A DNA stretch of 64,000 bases from Lacticaseibacillus yichunensis (GTDB taxonomy: Bacteria > Bacillota > Bacilli > Lactobacillales > Lactobacillaceae): positions 1-64,000 of the forward strand of contig NZ_RHOG01000004.1 of NCBI RefSeq assembly GCF_003946405.1. Reading direction: 5' to 3'. Shown here one piece after another: positions 16,486-25,894 of this stretch. The notes under the pieces were generated by a model. It saw only the letters and a program-made list of their open reading frames with translations. It was not told the origin of the DNA and ran no database searches. Position 1 is the stretch's first letter. Each line of letters begins with the position of its first letter. Both the position numbers and the translations under genes were made by a program.

Positions 16486-18651
16486 TCACTTGCCGGCTGC
16501 TGCGCCGGTCAATTGGGTGAAAACTTGCTGGCCGCTAACCCAGATCATTCCGCGGTCGGCGGTATTCAAAACTGGCACCCCCTGCGCCGCAAACGTTTCA
16601 AGCGTCTCTTCATGGGGGTGGCCGTACCGGTTATTGACGCCGGCCGAGATCAGCGCCAATTTGGGGTCGATCTGGGCGATAAACGCCGGGTCGCTGGAGG
16701 TGCGTGAGCCGTGGTGGCCGACTTTGAGCATGTCGACTCGGCCGATCAAAGGCGCGATCTTGGCCTCCACCGCCCGGTCCGCATCGCCGGTCAACAGCCA
16801 AAAATACTTATCTATCTTACCATAGAGCACCAGCGAGTCGGCGTTTTTCTCCTTGGCGTCTGCGGACTCTGGCGCGACAACTTTGAGTTTGAGTGGTCCC
16901 ACGGTCAGGATGGCCGGCGCAAGCAGTGGCGTGTGGCTGGCGACCTGACCGGCTTTGGCGGCCAAAATATAGCGGTGGCGCGCGGCCAGCGTGGTGGTGA
17001 CCAGCCGGCGAACTGGCATCAGTTGCGCCAACAGGCCCGCATCGCCCACGTGATCCGCATCCGCATGCGTCAACACCAGTATATCGAGGTGGTTCAGCCC
17101 GCGGGCATGCAAATAATTGACGATCGCCCGTTTGGCTGGCGGCTCACGCACTGTGCCAAAGCCCCGTCCGCCGGTGTCCACCAACACCGCCGCCTGCTTG
17201 AAGGGTGCCTCAATCAAAATGGCATCCCCTTGCCCCACATCAAACAACGTGACGCGCCACTGCGGATGGACATTGGCCACGAGCCACGCCGCCACCAGCC
17301 AGGCGATGAGCCATCTTTTCTGCCGGCGCGCCAAACTGACCAGTACGACCCCGACGCCCAGCACCGCAAGCGCCGCCGGGACCGCCCCGAAGATCACGTC
17401 CCCCGGCAGTGCCGTCAGCGCGTGCAACCCCTTCTCGCCTAGCTGTAAGCCCGGTTCCAGCGCCTCGGTCCATGGGCCGCCAGGAAAAATCAGGGTCACC
17501 AGCACCAGCGGCATCACGGCCAATTCAAATACCGGCACCAGGAGCCAATTGAAAAAGACCTGAAGTAAATGAAACCGAAACGTGTGCGCCAAGATCACGG
17601 GCAGCCCAATCAGCCCCAGGTGAAAATTGCGCTTCAGCCGCGGACCGGCTGGCAGGAGATACAAGGCCCCCGCGAGCAAATAGGTCAACTGGCCGCCAAA
17701 CGTGTGCAGAATATACGGCTGAAGTGCGAGGTTCCCCATCAAGACCAGCGAAAAGCCATCCAGGCGTGACAGGGGCAACCGCATGCGCGCCGTCAACAAT
17801 CTGACCTCACTGAGCCACACCGCCCGCACGATGCCGGCCCCGCCGCCGAGCAGAAGTGGCAACAGTGGCAACAGCGCGATCAGCGTCCACTCCGCCGCCT
17901 CTTTGGGAATGCGCAGGCGGTCCGTCAGCCAGATCAGCCCCGCAAGCAGTGCAAATAAATGCAGCCCGGACACGGAAAAGAGATGGAAAATGCCCAACTG
18001 CACGAGGTCCTCGCGCATGTCGTCCAGTTCTTCGTCGACCTGCCCCAGCAGCAAGCCTTTTGCATAGCGTCGAATCGTTTCCGGCAGCTGCTGGACCCGC
18101 GCCAACAATTTTGCCCGAAGCCCTGTGAGATGCTCGGTCAAGGTGCGCGGGGCAAATGCGGTGACCACCAGCGCCTGACGCGGACTCTCATAGGCCAGTC
18201 CGTCGTGAAACCAAACATACTGCGCATAATCAAATTCATATTGATTGCGCGCCGGCTGTAATCTTGTGAGGTCACCATGCCACTGCACCACTTGCGGCTG
18301 GGTCGTTGCGCGCAGGCGGTCGGCCTCTTCTTTGGTGACCACGGCACTCCCGCTCACTGGGACGCCATTCGCCGCGATGCCGGTATAGCGCAGCAGTGTG
18401 TCTGTACCACCCCAGTTCGTCGGGAGCACAATCACCGACCCGCTTGGTTTGGGCGGATCTCGGGTGGCCGCCGCCCCGCGCCAGCCAACGCTCATGCCCA
18501 CCACAAATAGACCCAGCATCAGCGGCCACTTCGCCCAACGATTTTTCACCAACGCCCAGCCGACCAGTACGGCCCCGATCCACCACGGCTCCAGCCACAG
18601 GTACAACCCGCCGGCGAAAAAGGCAGCCGCAAATACCCAGCGGCGCGTCAT
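16486..18651 (-). CDS. comEC: DNA uptake channel protein ComEC/Rec2
   Basis: The 721-residue protein carries single-stranded DNA across the membrane during transformation. It has N-terminal membrane helices and an OB-like DUF4131 region, then the Competence domain with many helices (LFHLFSVSGLHLFALLAG). A C-terminal metallo-beta-lactamase domain has the metal motif LTHADADHVGDAG and a second LKVGHHGSRTSSD. It appears intact. It overlaps comEA by 4 nt. The dCMP deaminase gene (comEB) often found between them is absent. Confidence 0.95.
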   Translation of the reverse strand: MTRRWVFAAAFFAGGLYLWLEPWWIGAVLVGWALVKNRWAKWPLMLGLFVVGMSVGWRGAAATRDPPKPSGSVIVLPTNWGGTDTLLRYTGIAANGVPVSGSAVVTKEEADRLRATTQPQVVQWHGDLTRLQPARNQYEFDYAQYVWFHDGLAYESPRQALVVTAFAPRTLTEHLTGLRAKLLARVQQLPETIRRYAKGLLLGQVDEELDDMREDLVQLGIFHLFSVSGLHLFALLAGLIWLTDRLRIPKEAAEWTLIALLPLLPLLLGGGAGIVRAVWLSEVRLLTARMRLPLSRLDGFSLVLMGNLALQPYILHTFGGQLTYLLAGALYLLPAGPRLKRNFHLGLIGLPVILAHTFRFHLLQVFFNWLLVPVFELAVMPLVLVTLIFPGGPWTEALEPGLQLGEKGLHALTALPGDVIFGAVPAALAVLGVGVVLVSLARRQKRWLIAWLVAAWLVANVHPQWRVTLFDVGQGDAILIEAPFKQAAVLVDTGGRGFGTVREPPAKRAIVNYLHARGLNHLDILVLTHADADHVGDAGLLAQLMPVRRLVTTTLAARHRYILAAKAGQVASHTPLLAPAILTVGPLKLKVVAPESADAKEKNADSLVLYGKIDKYFWLLTGDADRAVEAKIAPLIGRVDMLKVGHHGSRTSSDPAFIAQIDPKLALISAGVNNRYGHPHEETLETFAAQGVPVLNTADRGMIWVSGQQVFTQLTGAAAGK

Positions 18652-19307
18652 GGGGACACCGTGATGCTGCCGGCGAGCTTTTCAAACGTTTTGTCGCCGA
18701 TGCCCGAGACTTTCTTCAGGTCCTCGGTCGTTTGAAAGCCCCCGTTTTGTTCGCGATACGCGATGATGTCGGCCGCTTTTTTGGCCCCGATACCGCTGAG
18801 TGTCTGTAGTTCTTCCGCCGTCGCATGATTGAGATCCACCACCGCGCCAGTGGCCGGCCCAGCGCCAGACGCCGAGTTCCCGATTGCGCTTCCGGTACCC
18901 GCAGTTGACCCAGGTGGCGGCGTTTCGCCGGCCTTTGGAATATAGAGGCTTTCCTGATCGACCGCGACCTTCGCCAGATTGACGGCACTCGCATCCGCAT
19001 TTTTCAACAGGCCACCCGCAGCTTTGACCACAGCCGCCCAGCGCGTGGTGCCATCGATTGGGTAGAGCCCCGGATGCGCCACCGCGCCTTTGAGCTCGAC
19101 AAACCCGGGCGCGGTGGCGGCGCTTGAGCTGGCCGCCGCACTCGCGCTGGTCGAAGAACTGCCACTTTCGGCGCTACTTGAAAATTCCGCTATCGGCACA
19201 GGTGGCGGGCCGCTATTTTGTTGTTGCCACCAGAAATAGCCGACCAGCACGACAACCGCCAGCGGCACGAACCAAAATTGCCGAATCCATTCCTTCACCG
19301 TCTCCAT
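18648..19307 (-). CDS. comEA: DNA receptor ComEA
   Basis: The 219-residue protein is anchored by one N-terminal helix (residues ~9-27, WFVPLAVVVLVGYFWW) with the rest outside. A low-complexity Ser/Ala linker leads to an SLBB-like domain (FVELKGAVAHPGLYPI). A helix-hairpin-helix pair (LQTLSGIGAKKAADI and LKKVSGIGDKTFEKL) binds double-stranded DNA. It starts the comEA-comEC-holA unit. Confidence 0.95.
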   Translation of the reverse strand: METVKEWIRQFWFVPLAVVVLVGYFWWQQQNSGPPPVPIAEFSSSAESGSSSTSASAAASSSAATAPGFVELKGAVAHPGLYPIDGTTRWAAVVKAAGGLLKNADASAVNLAKVAVDQESLYIPKAGETPPPGSTAGTGSAIGNSASGAGPATGAVVDLNHATAEELQTLSGIGAKKAADIIAYREQNGGFQTTEDLKKVSGIGDKTFEKLAGSITVSP

Positions 19308-19357
19308 CTCGCCACTCCCTTACCCAATTATTGGTGGATAAAAGAAATTACGCAAAA

Positions 19358-19473
19358 AGGGTGCGGAGGCTCGCGGAATGGTGGGCCAGCTAACTTGGCT
19401 TGGGGCGGATGGCGCGCTTTGCCATCAGGTCCGGGCCAATTAGATGCCCCGCCATGCGAGCCGAAGCCCGACT
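19358..19473 (+). repeat. Family B structured repeat, copy B7
   Basis: The copy has ends AGGGTGCGGAGGC and GAAGCCCGACT, outer pairing GGTGGGC/GCCCCGCC and core hairpin GATGGCGCGCTTTGCCATC. It fills most of the gap between comEA and the sepM terminator. Confidence 0.65.
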
Positions 19474-19490
19474 GGGAAAGTGGGCACGCC

Positions 19491-19524
19491 AAAAAAAGCG
19501 ACCCGCGACATCTCATCGCGGATC
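19491..19524 (-). terminator. sepM terminator
   Basis: GATCCGCGA and TCGCGGGTC form a 9-bp stem (with a G-T pair) followed by seven T on the minus strand. Confidence 0.8.
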
Positions 19525-19532
19525 ACCTTCCT

Positions 19533-20612
19533 CTATTTCGCGTGTGCCTTCAAATAATCCAGTGCATCTTGCAGCGTCTTGACCGGGACGATCTTCATCT
19601 TGGACTTGAGCTGCTTGGCTGTTCTGACGGCTACGTCGTAATTATTTTCATAGGTCGGATCGAGCTTCAGCAGGGCCTTTGTCGCGGGTTCATCCGGTGC
19701 GAAAAAGACTTTGGCGCCGCTTTTTGAACAGATGTAGACCTTTTTATCGATGCCGCCGATCTGGCCGACATTGCCCTTCGCGTCGATGGTGCCGGTGCCG
19801 GCAATCTTTTGGCCATTGCGCCAATCCTGATGCGTGATCATCGTGTACGTCTGGACTGCAAACATCAGGCCAGCGCTTGGCCCGCCGATGTCACCGGCGT
19901 CAATCGTCACTTTTGGCGTGCTGGTGACGGTGGTATTTTCCGTCAGGCTGATGCCGATGCCGGGATGTTTTTCACCTGGCAACTTGGTCAGCTTGCCGGT
20001 CTCCGTCAGTTTCTTGCCATCACGCAATATGCTGAGTGTGACCGTGTCGCCGACCTTGTGCGCGCCGATCGCCTTGATGTAAGCGTCCGAGCTTGTGTAG
20101 GACTTGCCGTTGACCGCGGTGATGGTATCGCCTAGCTTCAGCTTGTCCTTGAAGGCAGAGGTGTCCATGATCGACATCACGTAAATGCCCTTGAGCTTCA
20201 GGGTCACCGGCTGCTTGGCCGCCTTGAACGCCGCGACCACCGCATTATTGGCGGCGCTGGTGATGTACCATTCCTGCAGCAAGTTGTATTCGTCGCTGTC
20301 ATCATCACCCATCAGCTCTTCTTGCGTGTAGGTCTCAGAGTATGGCTGAAACTTGCCCCACAAGAGTTCCGCTGGGCTGGCCGGGCCGATGATGCCCACC
20401 GTCGTCAGCATGTACGTCCCTTTTTTGTCGTCCTTAATGCCCTCGACTTTGACAAATGGTTTCAGCGAATTGGCCCCGCCCGGCACTTCAATGTACCGAT
20501 TTGTGCGCACGAAAAACAGCAGGCCAATCACGATCAGTCCCACCAGCAAGGCGATCAGCCAGGGAAAGGGGCACAGTGCGTTGTGCTTTTTTAGCGGCTT
20601 AGGTTGGATCAT
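19533..20612 (-). CDS. SepM/YlbL-family PDZ-Lon serine protease
   Basis: The 359-residue membrane protein has one N-terminal helix (residues ~17-36), a PDZ domain (~135-210) and a C-terminal Lon-type protease domain. The catalytic Ser lies in GGPSAG (S246) and the Lys in GGIDKK (K290 or K291). Streptococcal SepM trims competence peptides outside the cell; here only the fold is certain. ATG 20612 follows GGAGG and overlaps coaD by 14 nt. The order ylbG-rsmD-coaD-sepM is standard. Confidence 0.9.
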   Translation of the reverse strand: MIQPKPLKKHNALCPFPWLIALLVGLIVIGLLFFVRTNRYIEVPGGANSLKPFVKVEGIKDDKKGTYMLTTVGIIGPASPAELLWGKFQPYSETYTQEELMGDDDSDEYNLLQEWYITSAANNAVVAAFKAAKQPVTLKLKGIYVMSIMDTSAFKDKLKLGDTITAVNGKSYTSSDAYIKAIGAHKVGDTVTLSILRDGKKLTETGKLTKLPGEKHPGIGISLTENTTVTSTPKVTIDAGDIGGPSAGLMFAVQTYTMITHQDWRNGQKIAGTGTIDAKGNVGQIGGIDKKVYICSKSGAKVFFAPDEPATKALLKLDPTYENNYDVAVRTAKQLKSKMKIVPVKTLQDALDYLKAHAK

Positions 20613-21102
20613 GGCGGTCACCTCCAAAATGGGCCTTCAGCGCGGCATTCACATTCGCCGGAACCAGCGTCGCCACATCCCCGCCAAAACTCGCGACTTC
20701 CCGAATGAGGCTCGAGGACAAAAAGCGCCACTTTGGATCCGCCGGCAAAAGCACCGTCTGAATGTCGCTAGCCAGCGTTTGGTTCATGGCCGCGATATCA
20801 TTTTCGTAATTGAGGTCGGCGGTGTTGCGCACGCCGCGGACCATGTACTGCGCCCCGCTTTGCTTGGCAAACGCCACCGTCAGCATGTGCGGCTGTTCAT
20901 AGACCTCGACGTTGGCAAGCCCCGCCGTAGCCGCCTCGATCATGGCCACTTTTTCCGCCCCGCTGAACACGGCGTTTTTATTGGTGTTGGTCATGACGGC
21001 CACCACCACTTTGTCGAACAGCTGGCTAGCTTTGGTCACCGTATCCAAATGGCCATTGGTGAACGGATCAAAGCTGCCGGGAAAAATCGCGATCTTTGTC
21101 AT
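20599..21102 (-). CDS. coaD: Phosphopantetheine adenylyltransferase
   Basis: The 167-residue enzyme makes dephospho-CoA from 4'-phosphopantetheine and ATP. The nucleotidyltransferase motif FPGSFDPFTNGHLD (residues ~7-20), VRGVRNTADLNYE and the C-terminal SSSLIREVASFGGDV are all present. It overlaps rsmD by 4 nt and sepM by 14 nt, so the genes are tightly coupled. Confidence 0.97.
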   Translation of the reverse strand: MTKIAIFPGSFDPFTNGHLDTVTKASQLFDKVVVAVMTNTNKNAVFSGAEKVAMIEAATAGLANVEVYEQPHMLTVAFAKQSGAQYMVRGVRNTADLNYENDIAAMNQTLASDIQTVLLPADPKWRFLSSSLIREVASFGGDVATLVPANVNAALKAHFGGDRHDPT

Positions 21103-21659
21103 GCGTCTTCGCCTCTTTTTAAGATCAACACCTGTGCGACCCCATACGTCTGGTGGCGCAGCTTGGTGTAGCCGGGGATCACCTCGGGATAATCGACATC
21201 AAGGCCGGTCTCGAGCAACACCCGGCCGGCTGGTGCCAGTAGGTCCTCAGCCAAAAAAGCGGCCAGCTGGTCCATCACTTCCTGCTTGGCATACGGCGGG
21301 TCAGCCAAAATGAGGTCGAATTGCTGCCCCGCTTCGGCCAGTGTCTTGATGGCCTTATCCACTGGCATTTTCAAAACAGTGAACCGGTCCTCAGCCTTTG
21401 TCGTCGCAACATTTTGCTTGATTGCCTGAATCGCCGGGTACGCCTTGTCGACCAGCGTCGCGTGGGCCATCCCGCGGGATACCGCCTCGATGCCAAGCGC
21501 CCCGGTCCCAGCGTAAAGGTCCAGGGCCGAGCCCCCAGCGAAAAACTGGCCCAGCATGTTGAACATCGAGCCTTTGACTTTATCGGCTGTGGGACGCGTA
21601 TTGTTGCCAGAAACGGCGACCAACTTGCGCCCACCGAAATCACCACTAATGATGCGCAT
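21099..21659 (-). CDS. rsmD: 16S rRNA (guanine966-N2)-methyltransferase
   Basis: The 186-residue protein starts MRIISGDFGGRKL at ATG 21659. It contains the SAM site DLYAGTGALGIEA and the catalytic DPPY motif (LILADPPYAK, residues ~116-125). The frame is open far upstream inside ylbG, but that part matches no family and is an overlap artefact. The gene overlaps ylbG by 14 nt. Confidence 0.95.
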   Translation of the reverse strand: MRIISGDFGGRKLVAVSGNNTRPTADKVKGSMFNMLGQFFAGGSALDLYAGTGALGIEAVSRGMAHATLVDKAYPAIQAIKQNVATTKAEDRFTVLKMPVDKAIKTLAEAGQQFDLILADPPYAKQEVMDQLAAFLAEDLLAPAGRVLLETGLDVDYPEVIPGYTKLRHQTYGVAQVLILKRGEDA

Positions 21660-22191
21660 GGGCCTTGCCCTCCTGTCGACTTGGCCGCCGATTGCGACTC
21701 GGGCGGGCGGCGCGGCGCGAGGATGGCGCGCCAGGAGTTTCACCCGCAGCCGGCGCGACTGTTGGTTCAGGCGCCTGTGCAGTCTGAAGCAGCGAAGCCG
21801 GCTCTGTGGCCTGAGAGGTCGCGGCCGCCTTGGCCACCGCAGTCTGAACCTCAGCCTTGCCTTTCGCATGCGCCAACTCGCCCTTGCGCGCCTGGACTTC
21901 TTCGACGCGTGCTTTGATGGCGTCATCGTCTTCTTCATCGTCGAGCGCCGCCCCGCTGGCTTGCCCAAATGAGGTCGCAAGCTCCGGCCGGTGCGAGACT
22001 TCCACGCTTTTGACGAAGCGCAGTTTAGCCAACTTGCCCATCGTCGCCTCGACATCTTTTGCATCCAGGTATAAATAGACATATTTCATGCGCCGCGACA
22101 CGTACATGACCGTGCCATAATGGCGTAATGCCTTGATCTGTTTGAGCGAATAGACCCAAACGACCAGGCCTTGACGTTGCGTGATCTCCAT
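21646..22191 (-). CDS. ylbG: YlbG-family (UPF0298/DUF2129) protein with long tail
   Basis: Residues ~1-75 match YlbG (QGLVVWVYSLKQIKALRHYG, SRRMKYVYLYLD). The usual family protein is about 90-120 residues. Here an added ~95-residue tail runs from an acidic stretch (DDEEDDD) through Ala/Glu/Pro repeats to an Arg- and His-rich end (RPSRNRRPSRQEG). The tail is probably disordered. ATG 22191 has AGGAGG upstream. It starts the ylbG-rsmD-coaD-sepM chain. Confidence 0.85.
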   Translation of the reverse strand: MEITQRQGLVVWVYSLKQIKALRHYGTVMYVSRRMKYVYLYLDAKDVEATMGKLAKLRFVKSVEVSHRPELATSFGQASGAALDDEEDDDAIKARVEEVQARKGELAHAKGKAEVQTAVAKAAATSQATEPASLLQTAQAPEPTVAPAAGETPGAPSSRRAARPSRNRRPSRQEGKAHAHH

Positions 22192-22286
22192 AATGCCTCC
22201 TGAATGTTTCCGTTGATGCGTGACCGTTCAAACTTAGGTGGTGGGTACCGCCTCGCAGTATCGTGTATTGCTGTTACGGCAGTGTC

Positions 22287-22398
22287 GTGAGGCAAATGTC
22301 CGGGTCCGAGCAACTAAGGCTCCAATCACCTAGTCCAAAAATCGGACCTGGCGCTTGGAACACTTACCTGTCGGACCCAATAACGACATTTGCCTCAC
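22287..22398. repeat. Single ~112-bp hairpin element (element C)
   Basis: GTGAGGCAAATGTC at 22287-22300 is the exact inverse of 22385-22398. GGGTCCGA and TCGGACCC extend the pairing inward at 22302-22309 and 22371-22378. It sits between the pyc stop and the ylbG start. It has no T-run, so it is not a simple terminator. No second copy was seen in the window. Confidence 0.6.
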
Positions 22399-22406
22399 TT
22401 CTCGCT

Positions 22407-25400
22407 TTATTGCGCCGTTGCGCTTGGCTTGATGGTCGCAAGCAGCTCCCGCGTTTGCACCAGATCGCCCGCCGCCACATACAGATGCATGATGGTACCG
22501 GCAAACGGCGCATGCACGGTCGTTTCCATTTTCATCGCTTCGGTGGTGAACAGCGGATCGCCTTCCGCCACCGTGTCGCCGGCCGCCACTTCAAGACTGA
22601 CGATGCGGCCACCCATCGGCGCACCGATCTGATTTTTATCCGTCGGCTCCGCCATCTTGATCGTGCTGGCGGTGTGGGCGCTTTTCGCGTCTTGGATCTG
22701 CGCCTCACGCTTTTGCCCATTGACGGTGAAATACAAGGTACGCCGCCCAGTCGCGTCGGGTTCGCCGATCGCGTCGAGCTGCATCAGGTACATGATCCCC
22801 GGGCGCACCCGAATGTGGATGCGTTCGCCGAGGCGCATGCCTTCAAAATAGGTCGGTGAATCAAGCGTTGTCACCGGTCCATAGACCAATTGGTTGGCGC
22901 GATACTGACGCAGGACATCCGGATATAAAATCTCCGCCAGCACCATTTCGTCCGTCGGTTCATGCACGCCGGCTTCGATCAAGGCCTGCTTGACCGCCGC
23001 CAGGTCCACAGGCTTGGCCAACGCCCCCGGCCGCGTAGTCAAAGGCTTGCGACCCTTGAGAATCTTTTCCTGCAGCACAGGCGGAAACCCGCCAACTGGC
23101 TGGCCGAGATCGCCGGCAAAAAAGTCGACGACGCTGGCCGGAAAATCGATGGTCTCGCCGTGATCCAGCACATCCTCAGGCGTCAGATGATTTTGCAGCA
23201 AAAAGAGTGCCATATCGCCCACCACCTTGGAGGACGGCGTCACCTTTACGATATCGCCAAACAGCGTGTTGACCTGCGCGTACATGCGCTTGACCGCCTC
23301 GAAATCGGTGATGCCCATGCTTTGCGCCTGTTGCTGAAGATTGCTGTACTGGCCGCCCGGCATCTGGACCGTGTAGATGTCCGTCAGTGGGCCACTGACC
23401 TTGTTGGCAAAGTCGGCGTAATACGGCCTGATCGTCTGAAAATAGCGATCGACCAGCTCCACCTTATCGATCTCAAGATCTGGCTGGCGCTTGTCGCCTT
23501 CCAGCGCGTAATACAAACTCGCCATGCTCGGCTGGCTCGTGGTGCCGGAAAAACTGGATTGCGCCACATCGACGACATCGACGCCGGCACGCACCGCCTG
23601 CACATAGGTGGCCACACCATTGCCGGTAGTGTCATGGGTGTGCAAATGCAGCGGCACAGCCACCGCGTCTTTCAGCGTGCTGATCAGTTCATAGGCCGCC
23701 TGTGGTTTCAACAGGCCCGCCATATCCTTGATCGCCAGCACGTTGGCGCCAGCATTGACCAACTCTTTAGCCAAATCCACGTAATAAGCCAAATCATATT
23801 TCGGATGGCCCGTCCCCAAGATGTCGCCCGTATAGCACATGGTTCCTTCGGCGATCTTGCCGACATTGCGCACCGCGTCGATGGAGTGCGTGAGCTGCGG
23901 CACCCAGTTCAGCGAGTCAAAAATTCGAAAGATGTCGATGCCATCGCGGGCGGCCACGTTGATGAACTGCTTGAGCACATTGTCCGGGTAGTTCTGATAG
24001 CCGACCGCATTGCTGCCGCGAAACAGCATCTGAAGCAGCGTGTGCGGCATCGCCTCGCGCAGCGCCGCCAAGCGCTGCCACGGATCTTCATTCAGGAAAC
24101 GATACGCCACATCAAACGTCGCGCCGCCCCACATTTCCATGGAAAACAGGTTTGGCATCGCATTGGCCATGTCCGGCGCGATCGCCGTCATGTCCCGCGT
24201 CCGCATGCGGGTCGCAAACAAGCTCTGATGGGCATCGCGCAACGTGGTGTCCGTCAGCAGCACTTTTTCCTGGGCGCTTAGCCACTTGGCCACCGCATCC
24301 GGCCCCTCGTTGTGAAGCAGCGCCACCAGATCTGTTTTCGGCAAAGCGGTCGGCAACTGACTGCGATAATTCAGATCCGGGAAAGCCTTTTGCTCATGCC
24401 GGTCCAGCCCCGGGAAGCCGTTGACCGTGATCTCGCCGACATACGTCATCAGCTGCGTGGTTTTTGACAGCAGTGGCTTGAAGGAAAAAAGGCTCGGGGT
24501 GGTATCCAGGAAGGTGGTTTCCGCCTGGCCCGCCTGGAACGTCGGGGCGGCCAATACATTCAGCAAAAATGGCAGATTTGTTTTAACGCCGGTGATGCGG
24601 AATTCACGCAACGCGCGCTGCATTTTCCGCACGGCCGCCATGAAGCTTGCGGCATAAACAGAGGTCTTCACCAACAGTGAGTCAAAATATGGGCTGACAA
24701 CGGCGCCGGCATATGCATTGCCGACATCCAGCCGCACGCCAAAGCCGCCCGGGCTCCGGTACGTCTGAATGGTGCCGGTGTCCGGCATGAAATTATTCGC
24801 CGGGTCCTCGGTGGTAATGCGGCACTGAATCGCCGCCCCGCGCATGGTCAGGTCTTCCTGGTGTGGCAGATGGAGGTCGTCAAACAGATCCGCGCCGGCC
24901 GCCACGCGCAGCTGACTTTGAACGATATCGACGTTGGTGATCAATTCCGTGATCGTGTGCTCAACTTGCACGCGCGGATTGACTTCAATGAAATAGAACT
25001 GGTCGCCTTCGACCAAAAATTCGACCGTCCCCGCATTTTCATAATGCAGGCTGGCCATCAGCTGTACGGCGGCGTCGCAGATCTTGTTTCGCAGGGCTTG
25101 GGGCAACCCGACAGCCGGGGCGATCTCGATCACTTTTTGATTGCGCCGCTGGACTGAGCAATCACGCTCAAATAGATGTAGTAGATGCCCGTGCTGATCG
25201 CCGAGCACTTGGACCTCAATATGTTTGGCGCTTTGGATATCCTTTTCAACATACATGCGGTCGTCGCCGAAGCTCGCCATCGCCTCGTTCACCGCATTCG
25301 GGTACACGTCGCGCAGCTCTTGTTCGGAGTGGACCACGCGCATCCCCTTGCCGCCGCCACCGGACGCCGCCTTGAGCATCACCGGAAAGCCGTGCGTCTG

Positions 25401-25844
25401 GGTAAACGCAAGGATCTCGTTAAAATCGCGGGTCGGCTCAGGCGTCCCAGGAATGACCTGAAGCCCCGCCTTGACTGCCGCCTCCTTGGCCGCCACCTTG
25501 TCACCGAAAATCTCAAGCAGCTCTGGGCGCGGCCCGACAAACGTCAATCCCGCGGCCGCAACCTTGCGCGCAAACGTCGCATTTTCCGACAACAAGCCGT
25601 AGCCCGGGTGAATGGCGTCCGCGCCGCTTAATTTGGCGATGCGAATGATATCGTCCATGTCCAGGTACGCCGCGATCGGCGCTTTGCCGGCCCCGACCTG
25701 ATAACTTTCCTGCGCCTTGAATCGGTGAATCGATAATTCATCCTCTTTGGCGAAAATCCCGACCGTTTGCAATCCAAGTTCTTCAGCAGCACGGAAAATG
25801 CGAATCGCGATCTCGCCGCGATTGGCGACCAACACTTTTTTCAC
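22407..25844 (-). CDS. pyc: Pyruvate carboxylase
   Basis: The 1145-residue biotin enzyme makes oxaloacetate from pyruvate, bicarbonate and ATP. Its domains in order are biotin carboxylase (ATP-grasp, KAASGGGGKGMRVV), carboxyltransferase (TDTTLRDAHQSLFATR near residue 530), and the biotin carrier with AMKM (Lys1105). The GTG start follows GAGGGGG. It lies 50 nt after ftsW, the usual lactobacillar order, and feeds aspartate synthesis. Confidence 0.98.
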   Translation of the reverse strand: MKKVLVANRGEIAIRIFRAAEELGLQTVGIFAKEDELSIHRFKAQESYQVGAGKAPIAAYLDMDDIIRIAKLSGADAIHPGYGLLSENATFARKVAAAGLTFVGPRPELLEIFGDKVAAKEAAVKAGLQVIPGTPEPTRDFNEILAFTQTHGFPVMLKAASGGGGKGMRVVHSEQELRDVYPNAVNEAMASFGDDRMYVEKDIQSAKHIEVQVLGDQHGHLLHLFERDCSVQRRNQKVIEIAPAVGLPQALRNKICDAAVQLMASLHYENAGTVEFLVEGDQFYFIEVNPRVQVEHTITELITNVDIVQSQLRVAAGADLFDDLHLPHQEDLTMRGAAIQCRITTEDPANNFMPDTGTIQTYRSPGGFGVRLDVGNAYAGAVVSPYFDSLLVKTSVYAASFMAAVRKMQRALREFRITGVKTNLPFLLNVLAAPTFQAGQAETTFLDTTPSLFSFKPLLSKTTQLMTYVGEITVNGFPGLDRHEQKAFPDLNYRSQLPTALPKTDLVALLHNEGPDAVAKWLSAQEKVLLTDTTLRDAHQSLFATRMRTRDMTAIAPDMANAMPNLFSMEMWGGATFDVAYRFLNEDPWQRLAALREAMPHTLLQMLFRGSNAVGYQNYPDNVLKQFINVAARDGIDIFRIFDSLNWVPQLTHSIDAVRNVGKIAEGTMCYTGDILGTGHPKYDLAYYVDLAKELVNAGANVLAIKDMAGLLKPQAAYELISTLKDAVAVPLHLHTHDTTGNGVATYVQAVRAGVDVVDVAQSSFSGTTSQPSMASLYYALEGDKRQPDLEIDKVELVDRYFQTIRPYYADFANKVSGPLTDIYTVQMPGGQYSNLQQQAQSMGITDFEAVKRMYAQVNTLFGDIVKVTPSSKVVGDMALFLLQNHLTPEDVLDHGETIDFPASVVDFFAGDLGQPVGGFPPVLQEKILKGRKPLTTRPGALAKPVDLAAVKQALIEAGVHEPTDEMVLAEILYPDVLRQYRANQLVYGPVTTLDSPTYFEGMRLGERIHIRVRPGIMYLMQLDAIGEPDATGRRTLYFTVNGQKREAQIQDAKSAHTASTIKMAEPTDKNQIGAPMGGRIVSLEVAAGDTVAEGDPLFTTEAMKMETTVHAPFAGTIMHLYVAAGDLVQTRELLATIKPSATAQ

Positions 25845-25894
25845 GTCACGGACCCCCTCAATGACTAGTGACTTTACAGTTGATTGGCGATGAC

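Noticed and set aside
21660-22082. N-terminal extension of RsmD
   Set aside because: It is the ylbG gene read in another frame; rsmD homologues start MRIISG.
22962-24281. 439-codon + strand frame opposite pyc
   Set aside because: Antisense shadow in GC-rich DNA; pyc itself is complete.
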